Below, in pieces: positions 22,896 through 31,245 of a stretch of DNA of 64,000 nucleotides. How positions within the stretch are numbered: the first letter of the stretch is position 1; every line of letters starts with the position of its first letter. Source of the DNA: Clostridia bacterium (GTDB lineage Bacteria > Bacillota_A > Clostridia > Oscillospirales > CAG-272); the NCBI GenBank assembly GCA_017462125.1, contig JAFTRQ010000177.1, positions 29,261-93,260 on the forward strand, written 5' to 3'. Both the position numbers and the translations under genes were made by a program. Below the pieces are notes generated by a model. That model was not told the origin of the DNA, searched no databases, and saw only the letters and a list, made by a program, of their open reading frames with translations.

Positions 22896-22930
22896 AGTTG
22901 CCGAGCCCTCCTACAGTCGGCTCGGCAACT
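22896..22930 (+). repeat. Intercistronic hairpin between DUF3343 gene and aminotransferase
   Basis: Perfect 12-bp stem AGTTGCCGAGCC / GGCTCGGCAACT with an 11-base loop, directly after the DUF3343 stop. No T run follows, so it may set the expression ratio rather than end transcription. Confidence 0.65.
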
Positions 22931-22962
22931 GTTCTGACATCATAAAGTGAGGTAACTAACAA

Positions 22963-24123
22963 ATGAATAATACTCCGGTCTATTTTGATAACGCCGCCAC
23001 CACCTTCCCCAAGCCTCCGGAAGTAATATCTGCGGTGCTCGAATGTATGGAGGAATATTGCGGAAATCCGGGACGTGGCTCCCATTATCTCGCCAAAAAA
23101 TCTGCAGAGACAGTCTTTATGACGAGGGAAAGCTTGGGCGAGATGTTTGGCGCCGCGCCCGAGAACGTGATCTTCACGCTGAATACCACTTATGCTCTCA
23201 ATATGGCGATCAAGGGCGTTATGGGCAACGGTGGGCACGTTATCATCAGCAATATGGAGCATAACTCGGTTCTGCGCCCCATCGTAAAGCTTGCGCAGGA
23301 TAAACGAGTTACCTATAGCATCTTTGACGGGTACGGCAAAAACGGTAGCATTTCATCCAAGGAGATCATATCAGGCATCATGGCAAAGCTTCGCCGCGAT
23401 ACCAAAATGCTGGTCTGTATCCATTCCTCAAACATCTGCTCCCATACCCTTCCCATAAGAGATATCGGTGCGTTCTGTCACCGCCACAACATCCTTTTCT
23501 GTGTTGACGCGGCGCAATCGGCAGGTCACATTCCCATTGATATGGAGAAGGATAACGTAGACATTCTTTGCCTGCCCGCGCACAAGGGACTTCTTGCGCC
23601 TCAGGGCTGTGGTATTCTGATTTTGCGAAACCTCTTGATGCTTGATACACTTACCGAAGGTGGAAACGGGATCAATTCACTTGACAGCGACATGGGACAG
23701 GAATCCCCCGAACGGTATGAGAGTGGTACGCTCTGTACCCCTGCCATCGCGGGGCTGTACGCCGGCTTGCGATTTCTCAAGAGCTTCGGAATCGCCAACG
23801 TCGCGCGCCACGAATCTATGCTGTGGCAAAGGGCATACACCTACTTACAAAACACCCGAAACGTGACCGTACACGATCATACCCCGGGCAGCGTGCTGCT
23901 GTTCTCCGTCAACAACGCTTCTGCCGATGAGGTGGGAGAGCAGTTAAGCAAGCGCGGATTCTGCTTACGCACAGGATACCATTGCTCCGCTTTGGGACAC
24001 AAAGCCCTTCAGACCCCGGACGGCGGAGCGGCACGCATCGGCTTTGGCATATTTAATAATGAGCAAGAAACCGACCTGCTCTGTCAGGCAATTGCGGATA
24101 TCGCACGACAAACCGCACGATAG
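22963..24123 (+). CDS. Class V aminotransferase, cysteine desulfurase family (EF2568-like)
   Basis: 386 residues. PLP-dependent fold type I: YFDNAATTFPKP at the N-terminus, CVDAAQSAGHIPID (Asp and Gln contacting PLP), PAHKGLLAPQG with the Schiff-base Lys, and ESGTLCTPAIAGL. A Cys in the TGYHCS motif near residue 347 is placed like the mobile catalytic Cys of cysteine desulfurases. It resembles the TIGR01977 subgroup, found with DUF3343 and selenium-dependent enzymes, rather than IscS/NifS proper. No scaffold protein is adjacent. Confidence 0.88.
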   Translation: MNNTPVYFDNAATTFPKPPEVISAVLECMEEYCGNPGRGSHYLAKKSAETVFMTRESLGEMFGAAPENVIFTLNTTYALNMAIKGVMGNGGHVIISNMEHNSVLRPIVKLAQDKRVTYSIFDGYGKNGSISSKEIISGIMAKLRRDTKMLVCIHSSNICSHTLPIRDIGAFCHRHNILFCVDAAQSAGHIPIDMEKDNVDILCLPAHKGLLAPQGCGILILRNLLMLDTLTEGGNGINSLDSDMGQESPERYESGTLCTPAIAGLYAGLRFLKSFGIANVARHESMLWQRAYTYLQNTRNVTVHDHTPGSVLLFSVNNASADEVGEQLSKRGFCLRTGYHCSALGHKALQTPDGGAARIGFGIFNNEQETDLLCQAIADIARQTAR

Positions 24124-24268
24124 CCCCACAAAAAAACGAGATGTTGGGCGAATCAAAAAGAATTCGGGAGCAAACACAGGATTAATCCCGAAAATGCGCA
24201 AATGACTCGTGATTTTAAAAAATAATTACAAAAATTCGCAAAATTCGGGGTCTTTTTCATAAAACCTC

Positions 24269-24350
24269 TTGCATTTAGGGTGAAATTATGGTACAATATA
24301 TGCTGTTATATACTGTGCATTTTTATGTAAACCCAATTATACTGCACAGT
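24269..24350 (+). promoter_or_regulatory. potABCD promoter and structured leader
   Basis: TTGCAT (24269-24274), 17-base spacer, TACAAT (24292-24297). The ~175-nt leader begins with an inverted repeat ACTGTGCA (24312-24319) / TGCACAGT (24343-24350) around a 23-base loop. The rest of 24124-24479 has no gene; a weak TTCGGGA/TCCCGAA repeat at 24163-24192 may end the upstream transcript. The long leader suggests post-initiation control, but I do not recognise a known riboswitch. Confidence 0.65.
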
Positions 24351-24479
24351 GCTGTCGTTCAAGACGGAAACGGCAAGGATTTCCCCCCTGCGCGCCACAC
24401 ATTGTCGGAAAACGCATCAAAAATTTCGGCGTGAGTCTACTTACGCTAATCTTGAATTTTAAAGGAGTTTTTATGTGTA

Positions 24480-25619
24480 ATGGAAAAGGATATTATCATC
24501 AACCTGACTGATGTGTCAAAAGCCTTTGACGGAGAAACAGTTCTCGACCACATCAACCTGCAGATCCACGATAAGGAATTCGTAACGCTTCTTGGCCCCT
24601 CGGGCTGTGGCAAAACCACAACTCTTCGTATCATTGGCGGCTTTGAGACCCCCGATACAGGAGAGGTAGAATTTGATGGCAAGAGCGTGAAGGACGTTCC
24701 CCCTCACAAGCGACCCGTCAACACCGTATTTCAGAAATATGCTCTCTTTCCTCATCTCAACGTCTTTGAGAACGTAGCCTTCGGTCTCCGTCTCAAAAAG
24801 ACTCCCGAGGATATCATTCGTACAAAGGTCAAAGAAATGCTGGCTCTTGTTAACCTCAAGGGCTTTGAGCGCAGGCGTGTCATCACACTGTCCGGAGGAC
24901 AGCAGCAGCGTGTCGCAATTGCCCGCGCTCTGATCAACGAGCCTGAGGTTTTGCTTCTTGACGAGCCCTTGGGCGCGCTTGACCTGAAGCTCCGTAAGGA
25001 TATGCAGAACGAATTGAAAAAGATTCAAAAGGCTACCGGTATCACCTTTATTTACGTCACTCACGATCAGGAGGAGGCTCTCTCTATGTCCGACACCGTC
25101 GTGGTTATGGCTAACGGACAGATCCAGCAGATCGGTTCTCCTACAGATATTTATAACGAGCCCGAAAACGCATTCGTTGCAGACTTTATCGGCGAGTCCA
25201 ATATTGTTGATGGCGTTATGCTCTCGGATTACAAGGTCCGTTTTTCAGGCCAGACCTTCGATTGTGTTGACAAAGGCTTTGCCAAGAACGAGCGAATTGA
25301 CGTAGTTGTCCGTCCCGAGGACGTCGACGTCGTTACCCCCGATAAGGGTATGCTGCAGGGTCTTGTAACATCGGTCACCTTCAAGGGTGTACACTGGGAG
25401 ATCATCGTTGATATCAACGGCTTCAAGTGGATGATACAAACCACGGATTTCGTGGCAGAGGGCGCACACATCGGCCTTTATATCGAGCCCGACGCAATAC
25501 ATATTATGCACCGCTCCGAGTTCTCCGGTATGTTCGGTGACTATTCCTCCTTCTCGGACGAGCTGGATCAGCTTTCAGACCCGACCGACCCCGATAGCGA
25601 GGAGGATAGCGAAGAATGA
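24480..25619 (+). CDS. potA: Spermidine/putrescine ABC transporter ATP-binding protein
   Basis: 379 residues. Walker [10 protein letters not shown] (about 38-46), Q-loop, signature [15 protein letters not shown], Walker [12 protein letters not shown] and H-loop VTHDQEEAL, then a C-terminal TOBE-like domain (about 270-350) and an acidic tail. It powers PotBCD-mediated polyamine import. Start: AAAGGAG is 12 bases upstream; a closer out-of-frame ATG at 24473 would make only 12 codons. Its stop overlaps potB (ATGA). Confidence 0.95.
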   Translation: MEKDIIINLTDVSKAFDGETVLDHINLQIHDKEFVTLLGPSGCGKTTTLRIIGGFETPDTGEVEFDGKSVKDVPPHKRPVNTVFQKYALFPHLNVFENVAFGLRLKKTPEDIIRTKVKEMLALVNLKGFERRRVITLSGGQQQRVAIARALINEPEVLLLDEPLGALDLKLRKDMQNELKKIQKATGITFIYVTHDQEEALSMSDTVVVMANGQIQQIGSPTDIYNEPENAFVADFIGESNIVDGVMLSDYKVRFSGQTFDCVDKGFAKNERIDVVVRPEDVDVVTPDKGMLQGLVTSVTFKGVHWEIIVDINGFKWMIQTTDFVAEGAHIGLYIEPDAIHIMHRSEFSGMFGDYSSFSDELDQLSDPTDPDSEEDSEE

Positions 25620-26437
25620 AAGGCAGATCTTTTTTCCAACGAATGGCGGCAGTTCCCCACATAGTGTGGACGGTTATGTTTATCGTAGCCCCGATGCTCT
25701 TCGTTCTTTACTTCGCTCTCACGGATGCAGAGGGAAATTTTTCCCTTTCCAACATCTCCACCCTTGGCAGATACGGCAACGTTTTCGTGCTGTCCATCGG
25801 TTTTGCGTTGATTGCTACGGTCATCTGCCTACTGATCGGATATCCCTTGGCATACTTTATGGCAAAGTCCAGCCCCAGGATGCAAAAAATACTGATGGTT
25901 CTCATTATGCTCCCTATGTGGTGCAATCTGCTGATCCGTACGTATGCTCTGATGGCATTGCTTGATAACGGCGGACTCCTCAATTCCTTTCTCGAAAGCA
26001 TCGGGCTTGACAAGCTCCATATTGTAGGCTCCGATTTTGGCGTGATTCTCGGTATGGTATACGACTTCCTGCCGTATATGGTCCTTCCGATCTTCACAAC
26101 GATGACCAAGCTGGACAAGCGCTACGTTGAAGCAGCACACGATCTTGGCTGCAACCACGTTCAGACGATGACAAGAGTCATTATGCCCTTGACCGTTTCG
26201 GGCGTTATTTCGGGTATCACGATGGTATTCGTTCCCTCTATCAGCACGTTTTATATTTCACAAAAGCTTGGTGCGGGCAAAATCGATCTGATCGGCGACA
26301 CGATTGAACGACTCTTCCAAAACACCAGCACCTATAACGTAGGTGCCGTTATCTCTCTTGTGATGATGGTACTGATCCTCATTTCCGTTTGGATCATGAA
26401 CAAATTTTCCAACGAGGAAGGAGGTATCATCATATGA
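25616..26437 (+). CDS. potB: Spermidine/putrescine ABC transporter permease PotB
   Basis: 273 residues with six predicted membrane helices and the binding-protein-dependent permease EAA loop ([20 protein letters not shown], near 171-190), which contacts PotA. It starts inside the potA stop (ATGA overlap) and ends overlapping potC, so the operon is translationally coupled. Forms the channel with PotC for polyamines delivered by PotD. Confidence 0.95.
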   Translation: MKGRSFFQRMAAVPHIVWTVMFIVAPMLFVLYFALTDAEGNFSLSNISTLGRYGNVFVLSIGFALIATVICLLIGYPLAYFMAKSSPRMQKILMVLIMLPMWCNLLIRTYALMALLDNGGLLNSFLESIGLDKLHIVGSDFGVILGMVYDFLPYMVLPIFTTMTKLDKRYVEAAHDLGCNHVQTMTRVIMPLTVSGVISGITMVFVPSISTFYISQKLGAGKIDLIGDTIERLFQNTSTYNVGAVISLVMMVLILISVWIMNKFSNEEGGIII

Positions 26438-27246
26438 AATTTCTTTCGAAATTCTATATGCTCATCATCTTCTCCCTGCTGTACGCTCCCATCGTTGTTC
26501 TGATCGTATTCTCCTTCAACGAATCGGGCACCCTCAATGAGTTTTCCGGCTTCTCCTTCGTTTGGTACAAGGAGCTGTTCCGTGACGAGGAAGCACTTAC
26601 CTCCTTGAAAAACTCACTGATCCTTGCCATCTGCTCCTCTATGATCGCAACCGTAATTGCAACCTTTGCGGCACTTGGTCTGCATCATATGAGAAATAAA
26701 TACGTCAAGGGCGCAGTAAAATCGATCACAAATATTCCTATGATGAATCCCGATATCGTAACGGGTGTTTCGATGATGCTTCTTTTCGTTGCGGTTGCAA
26801 CCTTCATCGGTGCAAAGCAATTTTTTGGATTTGGAACAATGCTGATCGCGCATACCACCTTCAACCTGCCGTATGCGTTGCTTTCCATCATGCCAAGATT
26901 CAATCAGCTTGATAAATCTCTTTCCGAGGCGGCGCAGGATCTGGGATGCACACCCGCACGCGCTTTCTTCTCGGTGGAGCTTCCCGAGATCATACCCGGC
27001 ATTATTTCAGGACTTATGATGAGCTTCACAATGTCTCTTGACGACTTTGTCATCAGCCACTTTGTCAGCTCACCAAACTTCCAGACTCTCCCCCTCTACG
27101 TTTACAATCAGACCGTACACAACGTTAAATTCAGTATGTACGCCCTCTGTGCTCTGATCGTAGCCATCATTCTTGCAATTCTTCTGGCAGTGAACTTCAC
27201 CGGATCTGTAAACAGCAAGAAAAAGAAAAAAAAGGGGGTAGCGTAA
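26434..27246 (+). CDS. potC: Spermidine/putrescine ABC transporter permease PotC
   Basis: 270 residues from ATG 26434, preceded by GGAAGGAGG about 10 bases upstream and overlapping the potB stop; a start at 26389 would only copy potB sequence in another frame. Six membrane helices and an EAA loop (EAAQDLGCTPARAFFSVELP). The C-terminus is Lys-rich. Partner of PotB. Confidence 0.95.
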   Translation: MKFLSKFYMLIIFSLLYAPIVVLIVFSFNESGTLNEFSGFSFVWYKELFRDEEALTSLKNSLILAICSSMIATVIATFAALGLHHMRNKYVKGAVKSITNIPMMNPDIVTGVSMMLLFVAVATFIGAKQFFGFGTMLIAHTTFNLPYALLSIMPRFNQLDKSLSEAAQDLGCTPARAFFSVELPEIIPGIISGLMMSFTMSLDDFVISHFVSSPNFQTLPLYVYNQTVHNVKFSMYALCALIVAIILAILLAVNFTGSVNSKKKKKKGVA

Positions 27247-28494
27247 ATGAAAAAAGTTATTTCCCTTCTTCTCATCGCTTTACTTCTTTGTATTTCGATA
27301 TCATCGCTTTCATCCTGTAGCGGTAATGATGACAGCGGAGTAAAAACACTTTACGTTTACAATTGGGGCGAATACATTTCCGATGGAAGCGAAGGCACTG
27401 TGGACTCTAACGAGGAATTTGAAAGATGGTATTATGACACTTACGGCGAAAGAGTCGTAGTAAACTATTCCACCTATTCCTCCAATGAAGATATGTACGC
27501 AAAGCTTTCGGGCGGAGCTGTCAACTATGATATCATAGTTCCTTCCGATTATATGATCCAACGCTTGATCGAGGAAGACAGGCTTGCGCCCTTGGATTAT
27601 TCAAATATTCCCAATATCGTCAACATACTCCCCGAATTCTATGGCGGAGATGCGAAATACGATTACTACGACAAGGGCAACGTGTATTCGGTTCCCTATT
27701 TCTACGGAATGATCGGAATCATATACAATACTACTATGGTGGACGACGAGGATGTGGGCTCCTGGGATATTATGTGGAACGAAAAATACAAAGACAATAT
27801 CCTGCAGTTCAACAACTCACGTGACGCGTTCGGAACGGCGCAATATTACCTTGGCATAGACGTAAATACAGACAGCATCGAGGAATGGCGCGCGGCACTT
27901 GAGCTTCTCAAATCACAGAAAGATATCGTGCAGGGATATGTTATGGACGAGATCTTCAACAAAATGGAAGGTGGATCAGCCGCGATCGCTGCTTACTATG
28001 CGGGTGACTTCCTGACAATGTATGAGAACAATGAGGATCTTGAATTTTTCTATCCCGAAGAGGGCACGAACCTCTACGTCGATGCGATGTGTATCCCCAA
28101 AACCTCCGAGAATAAGCTGATTGCCGAAAGATATATAAACTTTATGCTCAGCACAGACGAAGAATACGGCGCGCCTGCTATCGCAAACGCGGAATATACG
28201 TATTACGCGTCTCCCAACAAAGCCGTTGTGGAAAACGAGGAATACCGCGAGTACATGAACGAGATCAAGGATGATGCGTTCGATAAAATGTACGCGCTCG
28301 ACAGAGTGGATGCCACCTATTACGAAAACCTAACCTCCGAAAAGTTAGCTCTTATCAACGAGCTTTGGGAGGAGCTGAAATCCGACATCAAGGTCAGCCC
28401 CACAATCATCATCATTTGTGTGGCGATCGTCGGTTCTTTGGTTGTTCTCGGCCTCTTCTTCGGTATCAGAAAACGGTACAGAAACAATTATTAA
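27247..28494 (+). CDS. potD: Spermidine/putrescine-binding lipoprotein PotD with extra C-terminal membrane helix
   Basis: 415 residues. Signal peptide with lipobox L-S-S-C24, then a periplasmic-binding-protein fold beginning TLYVYNWGEYISDG, the usual PotD/PotF opening, with aromatic residues for polyamine binding and SVPYFYGMIGIIYN. The last ~30 residues (SPTIIIICVAIVGSLVVLGL, then a basic tail) form a clear membrane helix, which ordinary PotD proteins lack, so it appears anchored at both ends. It starts 4 bases after GGGGG near the end of potC and is the last gene of the operon. Confidence 0.93.
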   Translation: MKKVISLLLIALLLCISISSLSSCSGNDDSGVKTLYVYNWGEYISDGSEGTVDSNEEFERWYYDTYGERVVVNYSTYSSNEDMYAKLSGGAVNYDIIVPSDYMIQRLIEEDRLAPLDYSNIPNIVNILPEFYGGDAKYDYYDKGNVYSVPYFYGMIGIIYNTTMVDDEDVGSWDIMWNEKYKDNILQFNNSRDAFGTAQYYLGIDVNTDSIEEWRAALELLKSQKDIVQGYVMDEIFNKMEGGSAAIAAYYAGDFLTMYENNEDLEFFYPEEGTNLYVDAMCIPKTSENKLIAERYINFMLSTDEEYGAPAIANAEYTYYASPNKAVVENEEYREYMNEIKDDAFDKMYALDRVDATYYENLTSEKLALINELWEELKSDIKVSPTIIIICVAIVGSLVVLGLFFGIRKRYRNNY

Positions 28495-28504
28495 GTGAAA
28501 ATTT

Positions 28505-28542
28505 TAAGGGAGTAGACCTTGTCAGCAAGGCTTACTCCCTTA
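28505..28542. terminator. Hairpin between potD and alaX, likely bidirectional terminator
   Basis: 10-bp outer stem TAAGGGAGTA / TACTCCCTTA with an inner CCTTG/CAAGG stem, between two converging genes. T runs are short on both sides. Confidence 0.65.
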
Positions 28543-28550
28543 ATTCTACG

Positions 28551-29702
28551 TTAATTAAAATAATCTTCGATAACCGTTCTCGTCGCACTGCAGCTTCCTT
28601 GGATCATTTCGCTTGATCCGCCGCCTCTACCCAAGATTGCCGCGTTTATCTCCTTCGCCTTTGCGCGGAGGTCAACAGACGTGCTTGAAATGATATATTT
28701 ATATCCCTTCTCATCGTTACCCGAGAACACTGCGCAAATACCGCCGCAGCACATCTTTGCTTCATTGACAAGATTTCGCAAAGCAAGCATATCGCCGTCG
28801 TCCTCAAAAAGGACGAGATTTCCGTCGGTATATTCGATCTTCTCCAGCTTATATACCATTATTTCACGCTTCATCTGCGATATTCTACCCTTCAGCGCGC
28901 TCATTTCTTCAAGCAGGTGATCAACACCGTCAGCAACCTCATCATGCTTTGCCGAGATCGCCATCGAGATACGGCGCGCCTGCTCATATTCCGCGCGGTA
29001 ACCGTCCAAGGCATCATATCCACACTTCATATAAAGTCTGACACCACCCTTGTACTTTTCACGGTGCAGGATCTTGATCATGCCCACCTCGCCTGTATTT
29101 GTCACGTGAGGAGCACAGCAGGCGCACTTATCAACTCCCTCGATCTCCACGATGCGAACGTTTTCCTTGAGATCAAGCTTGCTTCTGTATTCCATATCGG
29201 CAAGCTCCTCAGGAGAGGGATAATATGCCTTGATCTCATGGCACTCCACCACCGCACGGTTTGCAAGATCCTCTATAAACAGTAGCTGCTGTTCGTCAAG
29301 CTCTCCGTCAAAGTCGGCTGTCATCTCATCTTTTCCAAGATGGAATCCAACGTTGTGAAAGCCGAAATTTTGCCATATCAGCCCCGAAACAATATGCTCT
29401 CCCGTGTGATTCTGCATCTTGCGAAATCTGTCCGGAAACAAAATTTCGCCGCTCACAGGCGCATTCACAGGCAGGGGGTTGTCTGTTACATGATAGATCA
29501 CTCCAAGCTTTTCTTCCACACGCAAAACCTGCGCACTGTCCAAGCTTCCCGTATCACAAGCCTGTCCTCCCTCCTCGGGGAAAAAGAGGGTTTGGTCAAG
29601 CACGACCTTGTAAAGCTCGCCCTCCCTCTCGCAGGACAGAACGGTTGCCGAAAAGCGACTCGCTTTACTGTCAAGATCAAATAATCTTACCGTTTTATTC
29701 AT
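28551..29702 (-). CDS. Alanyl-tRNA editing protein (AlaX-L type, with DHHA1 domain)
   Basis: 383 residues from ATG 29702. Upstream ATGs are excluded because the promoter (-10 at 29740-29745) lies over them. Editing-domain zinc motifs HTGEH (about 101-105) and CACCAPH (about 205-211) match the threonyl/alanyl-tRNA synthetase second additional domain; the C-terminal DHHA1 domain has the GRGGGSSEMIQG signature. It removes Ser or Gly wrongly attached to tRNA-Ala. It is a free-standing relative of the AlaRS C-terminal half with no aminoacylation domain. Confidence 0.92.
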   Translation of the reverse strand: MNKTVRLFDLDSKASRFSATVLSCEREGELYKVVLDQTLFFPEEGGQACDTGSLDSAQVLRVEEKLGVIYHVTDNPLPVNAPVSGEILFPDRFRKMQNHTGEHIVSGLIWQNFGFHNVGFHLGKDEMTADFDGELDEQQLLFIEDLANRAVVECHEIKAYYPSPEELADMEYRSKLDLKENVRIVEIEGVDKCACCAPHVTNTGEVGMIKILHREKYKGGVRLYMKCGYDALDGYRAEYEQARRISMAISAKHDEVADGVDHLLEEMSALKGRISQMKREIMVYKLEKIEYTDGNLVLFEDDGDMLALRNLVNEAKMCCGGICAVFSGNDEKGYKYIISSTSVDLRAKAKEINAAILGRGGGSSEMIQGSCSATRTVIEDYFN

Positions 29703-29739
29703 ATAAATCAAAAACACCTTTCCAAATGATTCCATATTG

Positions 29740-29768
29740 ATTATAATACAGAATTGCTTTAAGTGCAA
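29740..29768 (-). promoter_or_regulatory. Promoter of the AlaX gene
   Basis: Minus strand: TTGCAC (29763-29768), 17-base spacer, TATAAT (29740-29745). It shows that translation must start downstream of about 29733. Confidence 0.7.
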
Positions 29769-29786
29769 GAGTTTTTGCGAAAAAGA

Positions 29787-29815
29787 TTGACAAAAGCCCG
29801 TCATAGTGCTAAAAT
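29787..29815 (+). promoter_or_regulatory. Promoter of the MATE exporter gene
   Basis: TTGACA (29787-29792), 17-base spacer with TGC before the -10, TAAAAT (29810-29815). Only 18 bases separate it from the divergent AlaX promoter, so the two could share regulation. Confidence 0.75.
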
Positions 29816-29850
29816 ATACAAGTAATCTCAATCAAAGAAAGCAGAAACAA

Positions 29851-31197
29851 ATGTTACTTACTAAAGAAAAAGGATTTTACAAAAACTTCTTCTCTCTGTG
29901 GTACGTCCTTGTGCTCAACAACGTGATTGTTCTGGGTGTCAATCTTGCCGACAACATTATGCTCGGCAATTTCAGCGAAGCCGCACTTTCGGGTGCCACC
30001 GCGTGCAATCAGCTGCAATTTATTTTTCAACAGCTGATCACCGGAATCGGAAGCACCGTGGTTATGCTTGGCAGCCAGCATTGGGGACAAAAAAGCACAG
30101 CACCTATCAAGAAAATCGCAGGCGGTGCCGTTCTTTTCGGAACAATGATCGCAACTGTGATGTTTCTTCTCGCAGCGTTCATTCCCAAACAGCTGGTGAT
30201 GATCTTCACCGATTCAGAGCCAATCATCGCCGAGGGTGTTGAATACCTACGCATCATTAAATATACATATCCTGTTTTTGCGCTCACCAATATTCTTCTT
30301 GCCACTATGCGCTCCGTAGAAAGTGTAAGGATCGGGTTTTACGTGTCTTTGTCCACTCTCTTAGTGAACATTTCACTCAATTACGTTCTGATCTTTGGTA
30401 AGCTCGGATTCCCTGTAATGGGTACGAGAGGCGCAGCGCTTGCGACTCTCATCGCACGTGTGGTAGAGCTTTTGGTGGTCATTATCTACATTTCCGGCGT
30501 GGACAATAAGCTGACGTGGAAATTGCGCGATCTGCGTGAGTTTGACAGCTCACTCTTCAAGCTGTTTATTATCACTTGCTTACCCGTTATGATAACGGAC
30601 GGTCTGTTCGGTATTTCCACCGCTCTGCAGACCGCGATTCTCGGGCACTTGGATGACGCTGCAATCTCCGCCAACTCCGTAGCCTCTACCCTGTATCAGC
30701 TGTTGAAGGTTGCATCGGTTGGCTCTGCGGGAGCGGCATCCGTCATTATCGGAAAAACTGTTGGTGAAGGAAGGGTTGAAAAAACGAAAGAGTACGCCAA
30801 GACAATGCAGCTTCTATTTATCGGCATTGGCATCCTGACAGGAATCGCACTTTTCTTCCTTCGCATCCCCATCATCTCTGCGTATAAGATCAGCGAAGAA
30901 GCCAAAAGCCTTGCTAACGGATTCTTGCTGGTGCTTTGCATTGTTTCAGTGGGTATGGCATATCAGATGCCGACAAACACTGGCATCGTACGTGGCGGCG
31001 GCGATTCAAAGCACGTCCTGCGTATGGACATTATCAGCATCTGGTGCATTGTGTTGCCCATATCAGCCTTGGCGGCCTTTGTTTTGCATTGGCATCCCAT
31101 AGCGGTTATTGCCTGCCTCAATGCAGATCAGGTATTCAAATGCATTCCTGCGGTAGTCAAATGCAACAGATTCAATTGGATGAAAAAGCTTACGTAA
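29851..31197 (+). CDS. MATE family efflux transporter
   Basis: 448 residues from ATG 29851; an in-frame ATG at 29806 sits inside the promoter -10 and cannot be used. Twelve predicted membrane helices in two homologous halves, with VNLADNIMLGNFSEAALSGA at the first helix and IRGGGD-like IVRGGGDSKHV in the second half, both typical of MATE proteins. Exports cationic drugs or metabolites with Na+ or H+ antiport. Monocistronic: own promoter and strong terminator. The substrate cannot be told from sequence. Confidence 0.9.
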   Translation: MLLTKEKGFYKNFFSLWYVLVLNNVIVLGVNLADNIMLGNFSEAALSGATACNQLQFIFQQLITGIGSTVVMLGSQHWGQKSTAPIKKIAGGAVLFGTMIATVMFLLAAFIPKQLVMIFTDSEPIIAEGVEYLRIIKYTYPVFALTNILLATMRSVESVRIGFYVSLSTLLVNISLNYVLIFGKLGFPVMGTRGAALATLIARVVELLVVIIYISGVDNKLTWKLRDLREFDSSLFKLFIITCLPVMITDGLFGISTALQTAILGHLDDAAISANSVASTLYQLLKVASVGSAGAASVIIGKTVGEGRVEKTKEYAKTMQLLFIGIGILTGIALFFLRIPIISAYKISEEAKSLANGFLLVLCIVSVGMAYQMPTNTGIVRGGGDSKHVLRMDIISIWCIVLPISALAAFVLHWHPIAVIACLNADQVFKCIPAVVKCNRFNWMKKLT

Positions 31198-31200
31198 GCC

Positions 31201-31245
31201 AAACGGGAAAGAGGGAGCATATGCTCCCTCTTTCCCGTTTTTATA
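31201..31245. terminator. Perfect palindromic bidirectional terminator
   Basis: A perfect 40-base palindrome (20-bp stem, 31201-31240, centre CAT|ATG) between the converging MATE and DUF4097 genes, with T-rich ends on the plus strand. Confidence 0.85.

Noticed and set aside
24473..24511. 12-codon out-of-frame ORF at the potA start
   Set aside because: Short, no conserved features visible and fully explained by the potA start region; it may affect initiation but there is no support for a product.
26389..26433. Upstream in-frame start for potC
   Set aside because: It would extend into potB with no ribosome site; ATG 26434 has GGAAGGAGG and the typical permease start.
29806..29850. Upstream in-frame start for the MATE exporter
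   Set aside because: The ATG at 29806 lies inside the promoter -10 region (29810-29815), so it is upstream of the transcript start.
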